A stretch of DNA of 64,000 bases from Setaria digitata. Its lineage: Eukaryota > Nematoda > Chromadorea > Rhabditida > Setariidae. Below are positions 1 through 11,409 of this stretch, piece by piece (position 1 is the first letter of the stretch; each line of letters begins with the position of its first letter). The position numbers were made by a program, and so were the translations under genes. The notes under the pieces are model-generated. The model was given only the letters and a program-made list of their open reading frames with translations, had not been told where the DNA came from and ran no database searches. The stretch lies in assembly GCA_003640385.1 (NCBI GenBank), contig RCAB01000067.1:141550-205549 (forward strand). The letters are read 5' to 3'.

Positions 1-711
1 TCGTAAAATTTGCTTTTAAATTACTGTCAAGATGATAGAATATGCCATATCATTGTATTAAATTAAATATAATTAGGTCGCATTTTATTTTTTACTTGGA
101 AGTTCTTACTTCAATCTTTTTATTTAAAAAATATTTAGCCTTTGCATCAAAAAAGTATCACTTCAACTCATTGCCAGTAAGTAATTCTTTTGAAATTGAA
201 GATATTTCGGGATTTTCTTACGGGAATGTTTTTTTCCCCTTATATCTTTTTATTCATATCATTATTTCGTAATCAGTCATTTATGATAATGATCTCATAA
301 TTTGTTTCGAAAGAAAGAAATTATTTTATCATCGTGCCTTCTATTATTTCGTGCTAGTATTCGATGTTTTAAACGGAAAAGAGGTATATTTTATAAATAA
401 ATATTTTAGTATTCGTTGCTTTCTGATTCATTCAAATTCCAGCAGTACTTATACTATGAAATTATTTGTAAAAATTATATTTCCATTAAAAAAGTGTTTT
501 TAAAAACACGTTGTTTGTACCCGTTCAAACTTGCATACTCCTTAAAAATAGGCAATGCATTAACTTGTTGCTTCATTATCATTTGAGTGAGGTTTAAGAA
601 GATTAAATAATTAAACGTTTTCCGCCTAACAAAGGAATATTATTCTAAATCCGGTTTTGTTAAAAAGCAAGGCAATTTTCACATGTACATAAATTATAAA
701 AATTGAATTAA
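1..711. other. AT-rich sequence with no supported gene
   Basis: I see no exon with coherent splice sites on either strand. A short T-rich open frame at 42-272 (+) has no acceptor, no domain and the composition of the surrounding non-coding DNA. Confidence 0.5.
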
Positions 712-890
712 TTAATTCACGTCATCATTTCCTCGGAACTTTAATCTCTTTCCGTTAAAATGTATAATCATTCGAAATTTTTTCAACGTATATAGACTTG
801 GTTCGTAAGCTACTAGTAGCTGGCCAATCATTTCCGTTAATTGAAACTGATTTAAAACAACTGATGGCTGCCATCCAATTCGAAAGTTTC
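712..890 (-). CDS. Possible isolated terminal exon, unknown protein
   Basis: Reading leftward, a TTTTGTTAG acceptor is followed at 890 by an open frame of 59 codons that ends in TAA at 712-714. Its residue mix is balanced (aromatic, acidic and basic), with QPSVVLNQFQLTEMIGQLL near the middle, unlike the hydrophobic translations of nearby AT-rich DNA. The exon would enter one base into a codon, so it needs an upstream exon. None could be identified before the + strand gene at 1323, so a real gene here would have to overlap or interleave with that gene. I do not recognise the family. It may be chance or a relic. Confidence 0.25.
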
Positions 891-1322
891 CTAACAAAAC
901 TTGATTTAAATTGTAATTAACATTAGAATTGGTGAGAAATTGTACATGTTAATTAAGGATTTATTAAAAGAAACAAAGATTTTGGATCTTTCACAAAAGA
1001 AATATTATGTAAGATGTAATAGAAGTTGGGAGAAATTATTTCCTTATTGAAAAAAAAAAAAGTAAAAGTGATTATTTAGTCTTTTATATGGGAATTTATG
1101 AGAAGCTTCTGTTTTCTGTTCTGTCTAAGTTCTAACATTCAGATGCCATAGTAGACTTCACTTCTTAAAATAAATACTGCTCTAGTTGTATCAATTCATC
1201 ACACTTTTTAATAATTAGGAATTTGTGGTATAGGAAAAAATATTATGAGTTCATTTAAACTGTGCGTTTTAATTTTCTTTTGCCCAACATCTTTTAAGCA
1301 ATTAATTTTTCTTTAGCTGTGG

Positions 1323-1951
1323 ATGACAGCCGACGATGAAATTCGCAATATCCGTTGGACACTGGAGAAAATTCATCAGGCGTTGTATCGAATAGACAAA
1401 GAATTCGAAGAAGCTATTCCGGAAATCGATCATATTTCAGCTAAATTAGAACAAATTTTAATCGATGTAGCAAGTCAAGCTAATGCTATACGTAATACGA
1501 CTATTAGAATCGCTTCAAATGTAAGTTTTGTTTTTTAAAATCCTCTTCTGCTAGTACCACTTAATTATTCTTAATTAACATCTGCTGTCAGCAAAGCACA
1601 ATAATTTATATATTTCAGTTCCCGAGTCACTCCGTCTATCTGATCGTACTTTTCATCCTAGAAATTGCAGCATGTATTATTACAATTGCTCTCGTCTATT
1701 CCCTTATCATTTCGCTCAATCAGCTTTATCATAAACAATTTCCACAATCCGATAAGACGAGGAATCGAAAATTATTTCGAAAAAACGATAAAAAAGATAT
1801 GAAAAAGCATGATTCAAAGGCTTTTATTTGTTATAGTCCACAGTTATCAGTAACATCTTCCAATTCATCATATGAAAAAATTAGCAAGGAATTTTGGATT
1901 GAAATGCGTGACTTGGATAATCAACAATTACTTCATCAAGAAAAAGTTTGA
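1323..1951 (+). CDS. Small single-pass membrane protein, nematode-type hypothetical
   Basis: Two exons, 1323-1520 and 1619-1951, join in phase 0 (donor GTAAGT, acceptor TTTCAG) to give 176 residues. Residues 1-66 are hydrophilic and acidic with leucine/isoleucine spacing that suggests an amphipathic helix or coiled coil. Residues about 72-98 form one strong transmembrane segment (YLIVLFILEIAACIITIALV), followed by a basic Lys/Arg-rich stretch at about 105-130 and a Ser-containing tail. There is no signal peptide, so orientation is unclear. The positive charge after the membrane segment suggests that the C-terminus is cytosolic. A CTTTAG acceptor lies 6 nt before the ATG and could be a spliced-leader site. 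The frame is open through it, so an upstream coding exon cannot be excluded. I do not recognise the family. Confidence 0.65.
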
Positions 1952-2766
1952 TTTTGGTGGTAACAACCAAAAGCCTTAATTCCATAAATATTCTGAAAGG
2001 ATTAATTATCCTGAAAAAGACAACAAGGCAAAAAACAGCATGGAAATTTCTAGTCCAAATTACTACAAAATATTTTCAGTTCTTTTCTTTCCAAATTTTG
2101 CGGCAAATCATCCATCGAAAGCTAACATGCTTTTAAAAAAGAAAAGAAACAAAAAGTGCAAGCAATTCAGTTTGGCAATTTATTACTATGCCCATTTTCC
2201 TTTCGAAATATGAATCATAATTTCATTTTATGGAGCGCGATATATGATAATGAATGATAGCGAGTGGGAATGATAGTGTGCATTATCATTTTTGAAGTGG
2301 AACAATTTATAATTTGAAATTTCAGTTCATACACTTCCCAACATTTGGAATTATTAGGTTATCCATTCAAGACTTCAAACCGTACGGAATTTTTGTACTA
2401 ATTAATTTAATTATATTATTCCTAAGATTATGTCTATGTTTGTTTCCACGCTGCCAAATTTCACTTTTCTCGTACTTGAAAAAAGGCTCTATTTTCATTT
2501 TCTTCATTTGTATTAGTGTGTCACCTCAGTGAGTTCTTCTTGCCATACATATTTACTTATATTGTTTTAATACTTAATTTTCCCACTTTTTAATTACTAC
2601 CTAATCGATTAGTTCTGATAACAAGTCCATTTATCTCGATTTTCTCTTTTTTAACATTCCTGAAATTGTCATTGAAAATCTAGGAGTACCAAAAATCATG
2701 AAAATAATTTTTTTTTTTTAAACAATAACAGCAGTTTCAGTAGATGTGATAAAATGACATAATGAT
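1952..2766. other. Intergenic, convergent gene ends
   Basis: Lies between the stop of the + strand membrane-protein gene and the stop of the - strand annexin, so it should hold both 3' UTRs. No exon is supported. The open frame at 2314-2532 (+) lacks an ATG start and splice context. Confidence 0.5.
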
Positions 2767-5540
2767 TTAAATTAAAAGAGAATTTTGCATGTTGCCATTG
2801 ATAATAGCAATAAGACAGTCGCGAATTAAGTCTTCGCATTCCGTACTGATCTCTTCTACCAACTTTTTTTTATAATTTTTCACATATGCTTCACAGATTG
2901 TTGCAAGATCAATCTCAGATCGTGAGACAATCAAACGAATTAAGTCTCGGTCCCGTGTCCTACCAGGATTCTGCAACCGAATCTATTAAAATATTCCGTC
3001 ACTGATCACTACAAGAATGTTTAGATTCAAACTGATCTAAAATAATTTGAATTCTTTCTTTCCTATTTACTCAGAATATTTTGTATAATTTGTTTCTTCG
3101 ATCAGATCTTTTTTTCTGCATTTGAAATTCCTGCATAAATAATGTATTCCTATGGACAAAGGAACAAAGTTGACAAAGAATCACATATCATATTTATTTC
3201 TAATTATCTTTGTTAAAACTATTTTATTAATTTCCTTAACTCTCTAATATCCGTCATGAGCAGTGCCAAATTATGTCACATTTCTCGGTCACAGTGTCAT
3301 AAAAAGCCATGTTTATTAGTTACTATGATTTGCTTTATAATTTTCTCTATCTTCGTAAACAATTTGTTCATATCGTTTATGAATGCTTATTTAATAAATA
3401 AGAATAAATTAGCAATACCTTGAGTGAACTGTTAAGTAAATCAGCGAAGAATGAATTGCTATTCCGAGAATATTTAATTAAAGCAAGCAATGCCTTTTTT
3501 GCATGGCTATTAAACTGCTTCTGAAAGAAGAATATTAATTTATGAGTAATTCCCTGAAATTTTATAAATTAAAAGAAATTTAACAAGCTACCGTTTGTTT
3601 AATTATTAAGTCTTTGTTAAAACTATTTTATTAATTTCCTTAACTCTTTAATATCCGTCATGAGCAGTGCCAAATTAATCCAAACATCCCATTGCTTCCA
3701 ACATAACGATCGCCACACCTACTAGGGAAACCATCAGAGATGAAAATTACGAAATTACGAAATTAAACCAATCATCACCAGAACTAAAGACTAATTAAGT
3801 AAATATCGCCTGTGTTTTTTGTAAGCTAATTTCTTGGACGGAAAGTAACTACGTCTTACTTGTAATGTGATATAACATTAGAATGTTAAAGAACAGTTAT
3901 TCTGCAAAAATTATTTGAAAATTATATATAATTCTATGACATAATATATAAACGTTTATAAAATTGAAGAATTTTATACGAACCTGTAAATTTGCATAAC
4001 TAAATTTTTTTTCTTATATAAAAGTTCACCTTACCAAGTTCGACTACTATATTCGTAATAATTTTAAAGAAGTTGAAGAAAAAAAAGAATTTCAAACATT
4101 GACAATTCCGTAGTGTTCGTTAAATTTTGGCAACTTGAGAAAACAAACTTCAATGTCTTGTTCAATTTGACGTCCAGTTATTGTTGCATATTCTGTAGCC
4201 AAAATGCTTAACTGATAAGTTGGTAATGATGATATGACACGTTTCATGGCATTTTTATCAATTTTCTTCTTCTCTCCGATCATCTTCTTTATTTCCTGAA
4301 AATCAGCAATACATTTCATACTATTTGACTCAAAATCTTAGCAGCAAATGTTCCTCACCAACTTACCTGTCTAATTTTTTCCATGTCAGTAACACTGTTA
4401 ATCGTCATAACGGGTTTCTGAATAACGGTCAACAAAATGTCCTTCAGGTCACCACTTGTGTGCGCAGTTACATCCACTTCTAATTTATTGCCAGTTAAAA
4501 TTTCATACTCATTTTTGATTGCAATTAATTCCGAACCAGTCCGTAAACAAAGAATTTCGATAAGCAAAGATTCATTGGTACCTGTATCCTGGAATACTTC
4601 TATCATAGCATCATACTTTAGTGTTCAATTTACTTGAATGAAAAGAAAGAATCGTAATCGGTGACAGCTTACTGCTTCGAGAAATTAAATTAGTAGAGAG
4701 AACTGGAATAAAAAATGAGCATACGCAATAAGTGCTGGTCGAAATCAAATGATAAAATAAAATGCCTTAAATTCTATAATTATCAATCAAAAAATTTTAT
4801 GCAAATTTAATTTGAAACTTTAATTAAAATAATTGGTTGATACATGCTTCGAGACAACAACTGACTCAAATTCTAAATTTCGGCTTAGCACAAGACAGCT
4901 TCAAAATTCGAGAAATTTTTTTTTTTAGCGCAGTCTTTTTTTGAAATAAATCATCTTATGTTTGCTCAAAAAATTTAAAGCAACAAAATTGCCTCCTTAT
5001 TCTATCAACTATTCTTTTTTTAACAATGATACCACGCTTCATTGGAGGATGGAAATTGACCTAACAAATTTTGACGTTAATTTTATAAAATTAGGCAAAA
5101 TAGAACAAAGCCTACACTGATTGCTTCATTAAGCTGTAAAACATCATATTTGGTGGGTGTCTCCATAAGTGCCAGAATTACATCTTCGTAATCACCTGAT
5201 AATCCATTTACTAGATCAGTCATTAAATCCTTGTTGTACTTCATCTTATACGGTGTTCTAATCTGCAAAATTAGTTTATTGAAGGAAACAAAAGAATTAT
5301 CTTAGAAGTTTTGCCTTCTACCCCTTTCTCTCCAATCCCTTTCATAATCTGAAATGTAAATGCGAGAATTCTTACCATCTGTCGTTGTGTGTTGTTCATC
5401 TGTGCAAGTATCCGGAACACTTCCAGCTTTTTGTTGTCATCCGTTTTTGAAGCAATCACTTTTGCCAACGATTCCGCAGCTTCACTGTCATCAAACGGAA
5501 ATTTAGCTCCAATCGTCCCTCGAATAGCGTTTTGAAGCAT
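2767..5540 (-). CDS. Annexin paralogue A, degenerate calcium sites
   Basis: Six exons: 5540-5376, 5262-5116, 4588-4367, 4295-4149, 3520-3419, 2970-2767. All join in phase 0 to give 328 residues, a normal annexin length. Annexins bind acidic phospholipid membranes, usually through Ca2+ held by a GxGT loop and a downstream acidic cap. The four repeats are clear: QRQM at the end of helix B in repeat 1, LSGDYEDVILALMETP, NEYEILTGNKLEVDV in repeat 2, and SRSEIDLATICEAY in repeat 4. The calcium loops are broken in every repeat. Repeat 1 has TDDNKK, repeat 2 has DTGT (residues 105-108) with His147 at the cap position, and repeat 4 has NPGRTRD in place of GxGT. Donors are partly unusual (GTAGGC after exon 2, GTTTGT after exon 4). 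A GATTCAG acceptor lies 13 nt before the ATG. Exon borders match annexin B, so the two arose by tandem duplication. Membrane binding is probably Ca2+-independent or altered (inference). Confidence 0.88.
3207..3677. repeat. 67-bp direct repeats flanking annexin A exon 5
   Basis: Copies at 3207-3273 and 3611-3677 differ by about one base (AACTCT versus AACTTT). They lie in the introns on either side of the 102-bp exon at 3419-3520, 404 bp apart. No transposase or terminal inverted repeat is visible. Confidence 0.85.
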
Positions 5541-8500
5541 ATTCTTCGCAGATTTCTGAATCCATTTAGAGAAGTTAGTAAAATCTAATTCACATGTTCG
5601 AAATTCTCGGAAATAAAAATTACGAAATGGTAGATAACCTACTTAGAATAATGTAAGCAAATTTAACTCTCATATAAAACGCCGAGACGAGCTTCTATTT
5701 TTTCCTAATTAATTTTTAAAAAGAAGGGAAAAAGTTAAATTTGCAAATCATTTAGCCATTTTGTTGGTTAAACAAGTTTCTCAAACTACACATTAACAAG
5801 TGGTATTATCGACACAATAACACTAAAAGCCAGTGAAAAGTTTAAATAAAATGAATTTTATTATTAATAAATTACAAGAGAAAAAATTAGCAATCTTGTG
5901 CTAATCAAAAGTCCTTTTTTTTTGCTATGTCACTTTAAATTCAGTTTGTTAAATGACTGTTGAGAATAATACTTGCAAATTACTACTGACATGAATAAAA
6001 TTTCTGTTTATTCCAGTACTTTCATAAATTATTTAAATAGTATCAAATGATATTGTCATTTTTTTTTTTTTTTTTTGTTGTAAAAGTGATCAGCTCGGCT
6101 GTCAATATCGTTCATAATCAATCGATTCATAGAATACAAATTTTTTATCTTGATTTTTTTGAATTTTGAATTTCCTACAGTTTATTTGGCACTGCGGTTG
6201 AAAAAGAAATTAGGCAGCCACAGAATTTTTGCCGTAGTTGAAATCGTTCTTGTGAACAGCCTTGATAATAAAAGAAATGGAAGGTTGAACGCATAAATGA
6301 ACGAAAAAGTAGAAAGTGACAAATTAAGAAATCACAAAGAGCAAATATTATCAAACTGATAAAATGATATGAATATTGACAAATGAGACAGGAATGCTCT
6401 GATACAATACAATCTACAAAAAATTTTTTTCTATAATTCAAACTTTAATACTTGGAATATGGGATATGTTGTTAGCTGAGGATTAATTGTATTTGTTAAA
6501 GACAACTGTCTGAAAAAACTATGTCTGCAGAAAATGAAGAATTTACTGATCAGATTTACCATTTAAATAGAAATTAAAGGATGGTGTGTGCGGAAGGTAT
6601 TAATTGCATAAGGTAATGGCAGGAAAGGTTGAATTTTCCAAATGAAAAGATAGCAGAAATGGATTCCCATCAAGGTTACGATAAAATTTCCCACAAGGTT
6701 ACGATATTTCAACTGTAATTCATTTTGAATAGCTCACTTCAAGGGATTCTAATACTGAGTTCCTCATATACTATTTTCAGATATTATTATTAAATTCAAA
6801 AGTAAGAGAACATTTTTTTAAAAGTGATTGATAAATTGTTAGCTCCAATCTGAACTAGCAAAATTGGTTATACTGGTGACACATTAATGCTAATGATGCT
6901 AAAATAACAGTGACAACGATGATAAGAATATTGATAGCTATGATGATAATTATTTAAGTATCTAAAGCTCAGGATAATGATAATTTTGAAAAATTTGATG
7001 GTGTTAGGGGTTGATGGATTATCGCGATGATGCATTATTATACTCCAACACACTTCCTGCTAGCACGTTCGAATCTCCATGAAATATTTTACTCAATACA
7101 AACTAAACAATAGTTCATAAATTTATTCTGAACTGAAACTGACATGTAATGTCAGTGAATAATTCATGAAGAGCAATGATACTGTCAAAAATAACTGCAA
7201 ATAGACGTAACGCTATCGACAGGGATCTATTTCCATTTATTTTCCCAAACAATGATGGAAATTGTGTTAAAATAGCTAATTAAATCATCCAATATAATCA
7301 CTGCAACGTATACGTGATGAAGTTGACGTGTGATTTAATTGCACATCTGACAGGATTCGTGATGCTTTGATTTCGTTCTTATTTGTGACCTAATTAGCTA
7401 GTGAACTTTGTACGAACTTCCTTCTCTATTTCATTTGTTCGGTGATACCACTTCTTCAAAAGAAGTGCTCTCCTTATTTGACAGCTTGTTCAAGGTGATG
7501 AGGCCTTTTTTATCTTTTGTGACAGGCATTTTCTCAGTACTAGTGATACTATTTAACTACAAATTTCAAAATTTATCATTTCCTAACAAAATGAAAGATA
7601 GCCTTTTAAAAAGGAAAAAAAAATAAAGCAAGTAATTAAATTTGATTATACACTTCCGAAGAAAACGACAAAAAAAAAAGAAAGGACAGTTGACGTTGAT
7701 ACGTGAAGAAAAAGGAAACATTTCTTTCTTTTATTTTCTCATCTAATTAATTAATTAATCACTCCATTGGTACACATGAATAGGCAAAGCAAATTAATCA
7801 CTTGCATAATCAAAAACAAATTATCTGCATTTACCAAAACTGATCAAAATTAAGAGTGAGAAATAAGAAGAGATGGGAATTTATTGGAATGGGAATGATT
7901 GCTATCAATATTCGATTTCATTGGCTCACAACTAATTCCCCTCCCTTCATTTTTCAATATTTCAAAAATTTTCGGGGGATTTTCAGATTGTTTCTCTCTT
8001 CCTCTTCATGCTGTTTTTGTATTATCGTAGAAAGAAGCTGAAAAAAAAAAGAAAATAAATGGCCAAAAAAAAACATCCCTAATGTATTTTTTTTCCAATT
8101 TTTCCTCTTATTGTTTGAGCAAAATGAATGATTTTTTCATTTCCATATGGCTTTCGCCTTTTTTTTCTCCTCCTATTTATTTCTTTCTTCCTTTCTCTAA
8201 TACATTTATTTTACAGAGATGATAAAAAAAAAATACGCTAATTTCAGGAAAAAAGTAAGTTATAAACAGAAGAAATTGTAAAGCAAAGGGATATATTCGA
8301 GAAAGATTTGTATCATTGATTATTCCTATCTTTTGTGAATATGCTATCAGTGTAAATTAAAAAAAAAAATGATATGGTGTAAGTAAATCATGACAATTAA
8401 GCATTTTAAATGCGATTAAATCTTGAGATTTATTTCAAACAATTTTCGGATGTTAGTGTGAAAAAGTTTGAAAGAAAAAAAACCGAAGAGTTTAAAAATA

Positions 8501-11409
8501 AGACTGAATTAGGTACACTCACATGTGCATATGTTTGCATATGTATTATCAAGAGTCGAGATTACTGAAAAGATAACTTAAGTTGCTTGCTAATAGTATT
8601 GGTATAGTCAATAAAACGACGGTATAGTATGTAAGAAATGCNAAAAAAAAAAAAGATAACTTAAGTTGCTTGCTAATAGTATTGGTATAGTCAATAAAAC
8701 GACGGTATAGTATGTAAGAAATGCTTACTGTATTATTTAAAATAGATAAACTGTTATAAGTTGACAAAATTACCATTNTGAAAAGATAACTTAAGTTGCT
8801 TGCTAATAGTATTGGTATAGTCAATAAAACGACGGTATAGTATGTAAGAAATGCTTACTGTATTATTTAAAATAGATAAACTGTTATAAGTTGACAAAAT
8901 TACCATTCCAACTCAATTTATTATCTCTGCCAGTGTCAGAAAAAATTTAAAAAATTTAAAATTTCAATTAAAATTCCTTTTAACGGCGTCCTATGGCTTT
9001 CTTTATTGCTTACCATTCAAGAGAATTTTTCNGGTATAGTATGTAAGAAATGCTTACTGTATTATTTAAAATAGATAAACTGTTATAAGTTGACAAAATT
9101 ACCATTCCAACTCAATTTATTATCTCTGCCAGTGTCAGAAAAAATTTAAAAAATTTAAAATTTCAATTAAAATTCTTTTTAACGGCGTCCTATGGCTTTC
9201 TTTATTGCTTACCATTCAAGAGAATTTTTCTTTCCAATAATAGCTTCTTTTTTTTTTAATTTGTGATTAATTAAAAGTAACAAAACATTGATTAATTCGC
9301 CTTCCCAACGAAATAAAAGTGGAAGCTGGGCCAGCTTTGTTCAAATTAACAACCTAGACATCTCATTAAATTTGGGTCACTAATATGAAGGAAAATCATG
9401 GAAATGACGATTTTTACTGGACGGTTAGGAAAATATACTCACCTCAAGTTCTCTTAAGGCTTTTTTTTTTCTGGGAACCCCGCTTACTACCGCATCTGCT
9501 TTGTATGTGTGGCCAAGAAAAGAACTTTTACACGCCAATTTCGTATTCCTCAATGTTCGATACAAAAAAATTCAAGTGTTAATATATTGGACTTCATCTA
9601 TTTGTCTTTCAAATTTTTAAAAGAAATTCTATTTTGAAGAAAAGTAAAATTACAGCAAAAGCGATTAAGTAGAATTCTTCATATGTTAAATGGCTACTTG
9701 ATCTCAGTGCATCATAACCTTTCAATCACTGCAGCTATCTCAAAATTTATGATAAATTATTCCTAAAAAACGAGCTTTGTGGAAGAATGCCGATTTCGAA
9801 TCTTGCAATTTAATTTTCATGGAAAAATTTCGTATAAAAGTTGATATTAAAAATTTGGAGAATTTTTTATTTAAAGCGGATGGAATTAAAGTTGGGAAAA
9901 AAACACGAAAACATGAGCAATTAATTGAACACAGTAGGTTTCTGCAAATTAAGAGCTTGGAAAAAATATCGGCTTTTCCATTGTCGGTAAAAATTATAAG
10001 CGTTGCCAAATTACAAAAAGCCTTTAATAATTAATACCGTTATAACCATCGTTGTAATCACTGTCATCATTTTTGTTAACATCATTGTTATTAATTATTG
10101 CTATAAATTAATATTAATTGATATTTTTGAATATGCTTTGTGAGAAGAGTGCATAGTTTGCTTTAATGAAATAATTTTAAAAGACTAATACCATTAATTT
10201 ATGAGACGATAAACTGAAGCTATAAAATTGAAAGATGAAATTAATCTGGCTTCGATCGTTGGTTCAGATGATATATGTAGCAAAATGTGAATATTATGGA
10301 AGAAACTAAATTGTTTTCTACAGAATCGAAATAACTATCCAATCATTTATTGAATAACATCAGTAATGGGTTTTAGTAATTGGATAAAAATTGCGTTTTA
10401 GACGGGACCTGACCTAAAATTTTGAACTTTGGTTTAAATCTCGCCTCAAACCAAAATGTAAATTACAGCTATTTGTATACAGACAAATCTGGAGTCTACT
10501 GTTAATGTAATGAGGAGGCAGGTCTACTCAAGTAATTCAGGCTAAAGTAAGGGGCGTGTGCCGTCCATGTTTTTCTTTAAACTAGCAGAGGCTAGAAGTT
10601 GCGTTTAGGACTAAGCTGGAACATAGTTCGGATAAAGACAATCATTTTATAATACTCGCGAAGAAAATACAGTAATTTGATTTTTTAAAGTAACCGTCAT
10701 AAAATCTACTGCAGAATTTGTGTGTTGTATATGTGAAGCAACAACTGGCACAGTAATCGATCACCATATCAGATGACCAAGCCTTCCAACAATCGAATGA
10801 TTTTTTGCTTAAAATGGAAGCTTTCATTCCGGTAATTCACACTAATGTTTTGTCTTCCTTATCAGAACTTGCTGCAATTAGACGTAATTAGATAGAATGT
10901 TGCGGAATCATCAAGCAATTGATAAGCATAAAGTATCGAAATGAACATTTTTAGACAAGTTTTCTGTTTCTTTTACTTTGAAAACGAAGTACAAACAGAT
11001 AGGAAAATTACACTACTTCAAAGAAAGAAGCAACAAAATCATAACTGAACAAAATGCAGTTACATTCTCTGTAGTGAGTAGGACTCAACAAAACTTGCTG
11101 TATATTTGAAATGGATAAAAGCGGTGGACAGAAAGTGATATATATGGAAATTTCGTTGAATAATATATTTATGAAACTGTTTCAAAAGAAAGGAATGTGC
11201 TAGAACCATTCTAGTAATTATGGTAGATATTGCAGAAGTGAAAATACGTTTAAATTCCTTTACATTTTCCATTTTAAAAATTCGGAATCAGTGCATGTAT
11301 GATGATAAAGTAGCGAAAATTATAAATGAAAACTCGAAATTTGTGGAAAAATGCCACAAGTGTTTAGCACTTTTTGTTTTTTCTTTTTTTGCTAATATTA
11401 ATAATTGAT
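5541..11409. other. Intergenic region between tandem annexins
   Basis: About 5.9 kb of AT-rich sequence between the 5' end of annexin A and the 3' end of annexin B. It holds homopolymer runs, the N-joined duplicated block at 8566-9230, and at 9756-10034 a Lys-rich stretch open on both strands that has no splice context or recognisable domain. I see no gene, RNA or element that I can support. Confidence 0.55.
8566..9230. repeat. N-joined overlapping copies, probable assembly artefact
   Basis: A block starting TGAAAAGATAACTTAAG occurs at 8566-8641, about 8653-8777 and 8779-9031. Its latter part recurs at 9033-9230. Breaks coincide with single N characters at 8642, 8778 and 9032. The copies are almost identical; one visible difference is ATTCCTTTT versus ATTCTTTTT. 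Copies that begin and end exactly at Ns point to unmerged overlapping contigs or haplotypes rather than a biological tandem array. Confidence 0.8.

Noticed and set aside
7060..7085. GTTCGAATC resembling a tRNA T-loop
   Set aside because: Flanking bases do not form the T stem, and no acceptor or anticodon stem can be drawn.
9756..10034. Stretch open on both strands, Lys-rich on +
   Set aside because: No family, no acceptor and a non-ATG start. Complementary open frames are common in this base composition.
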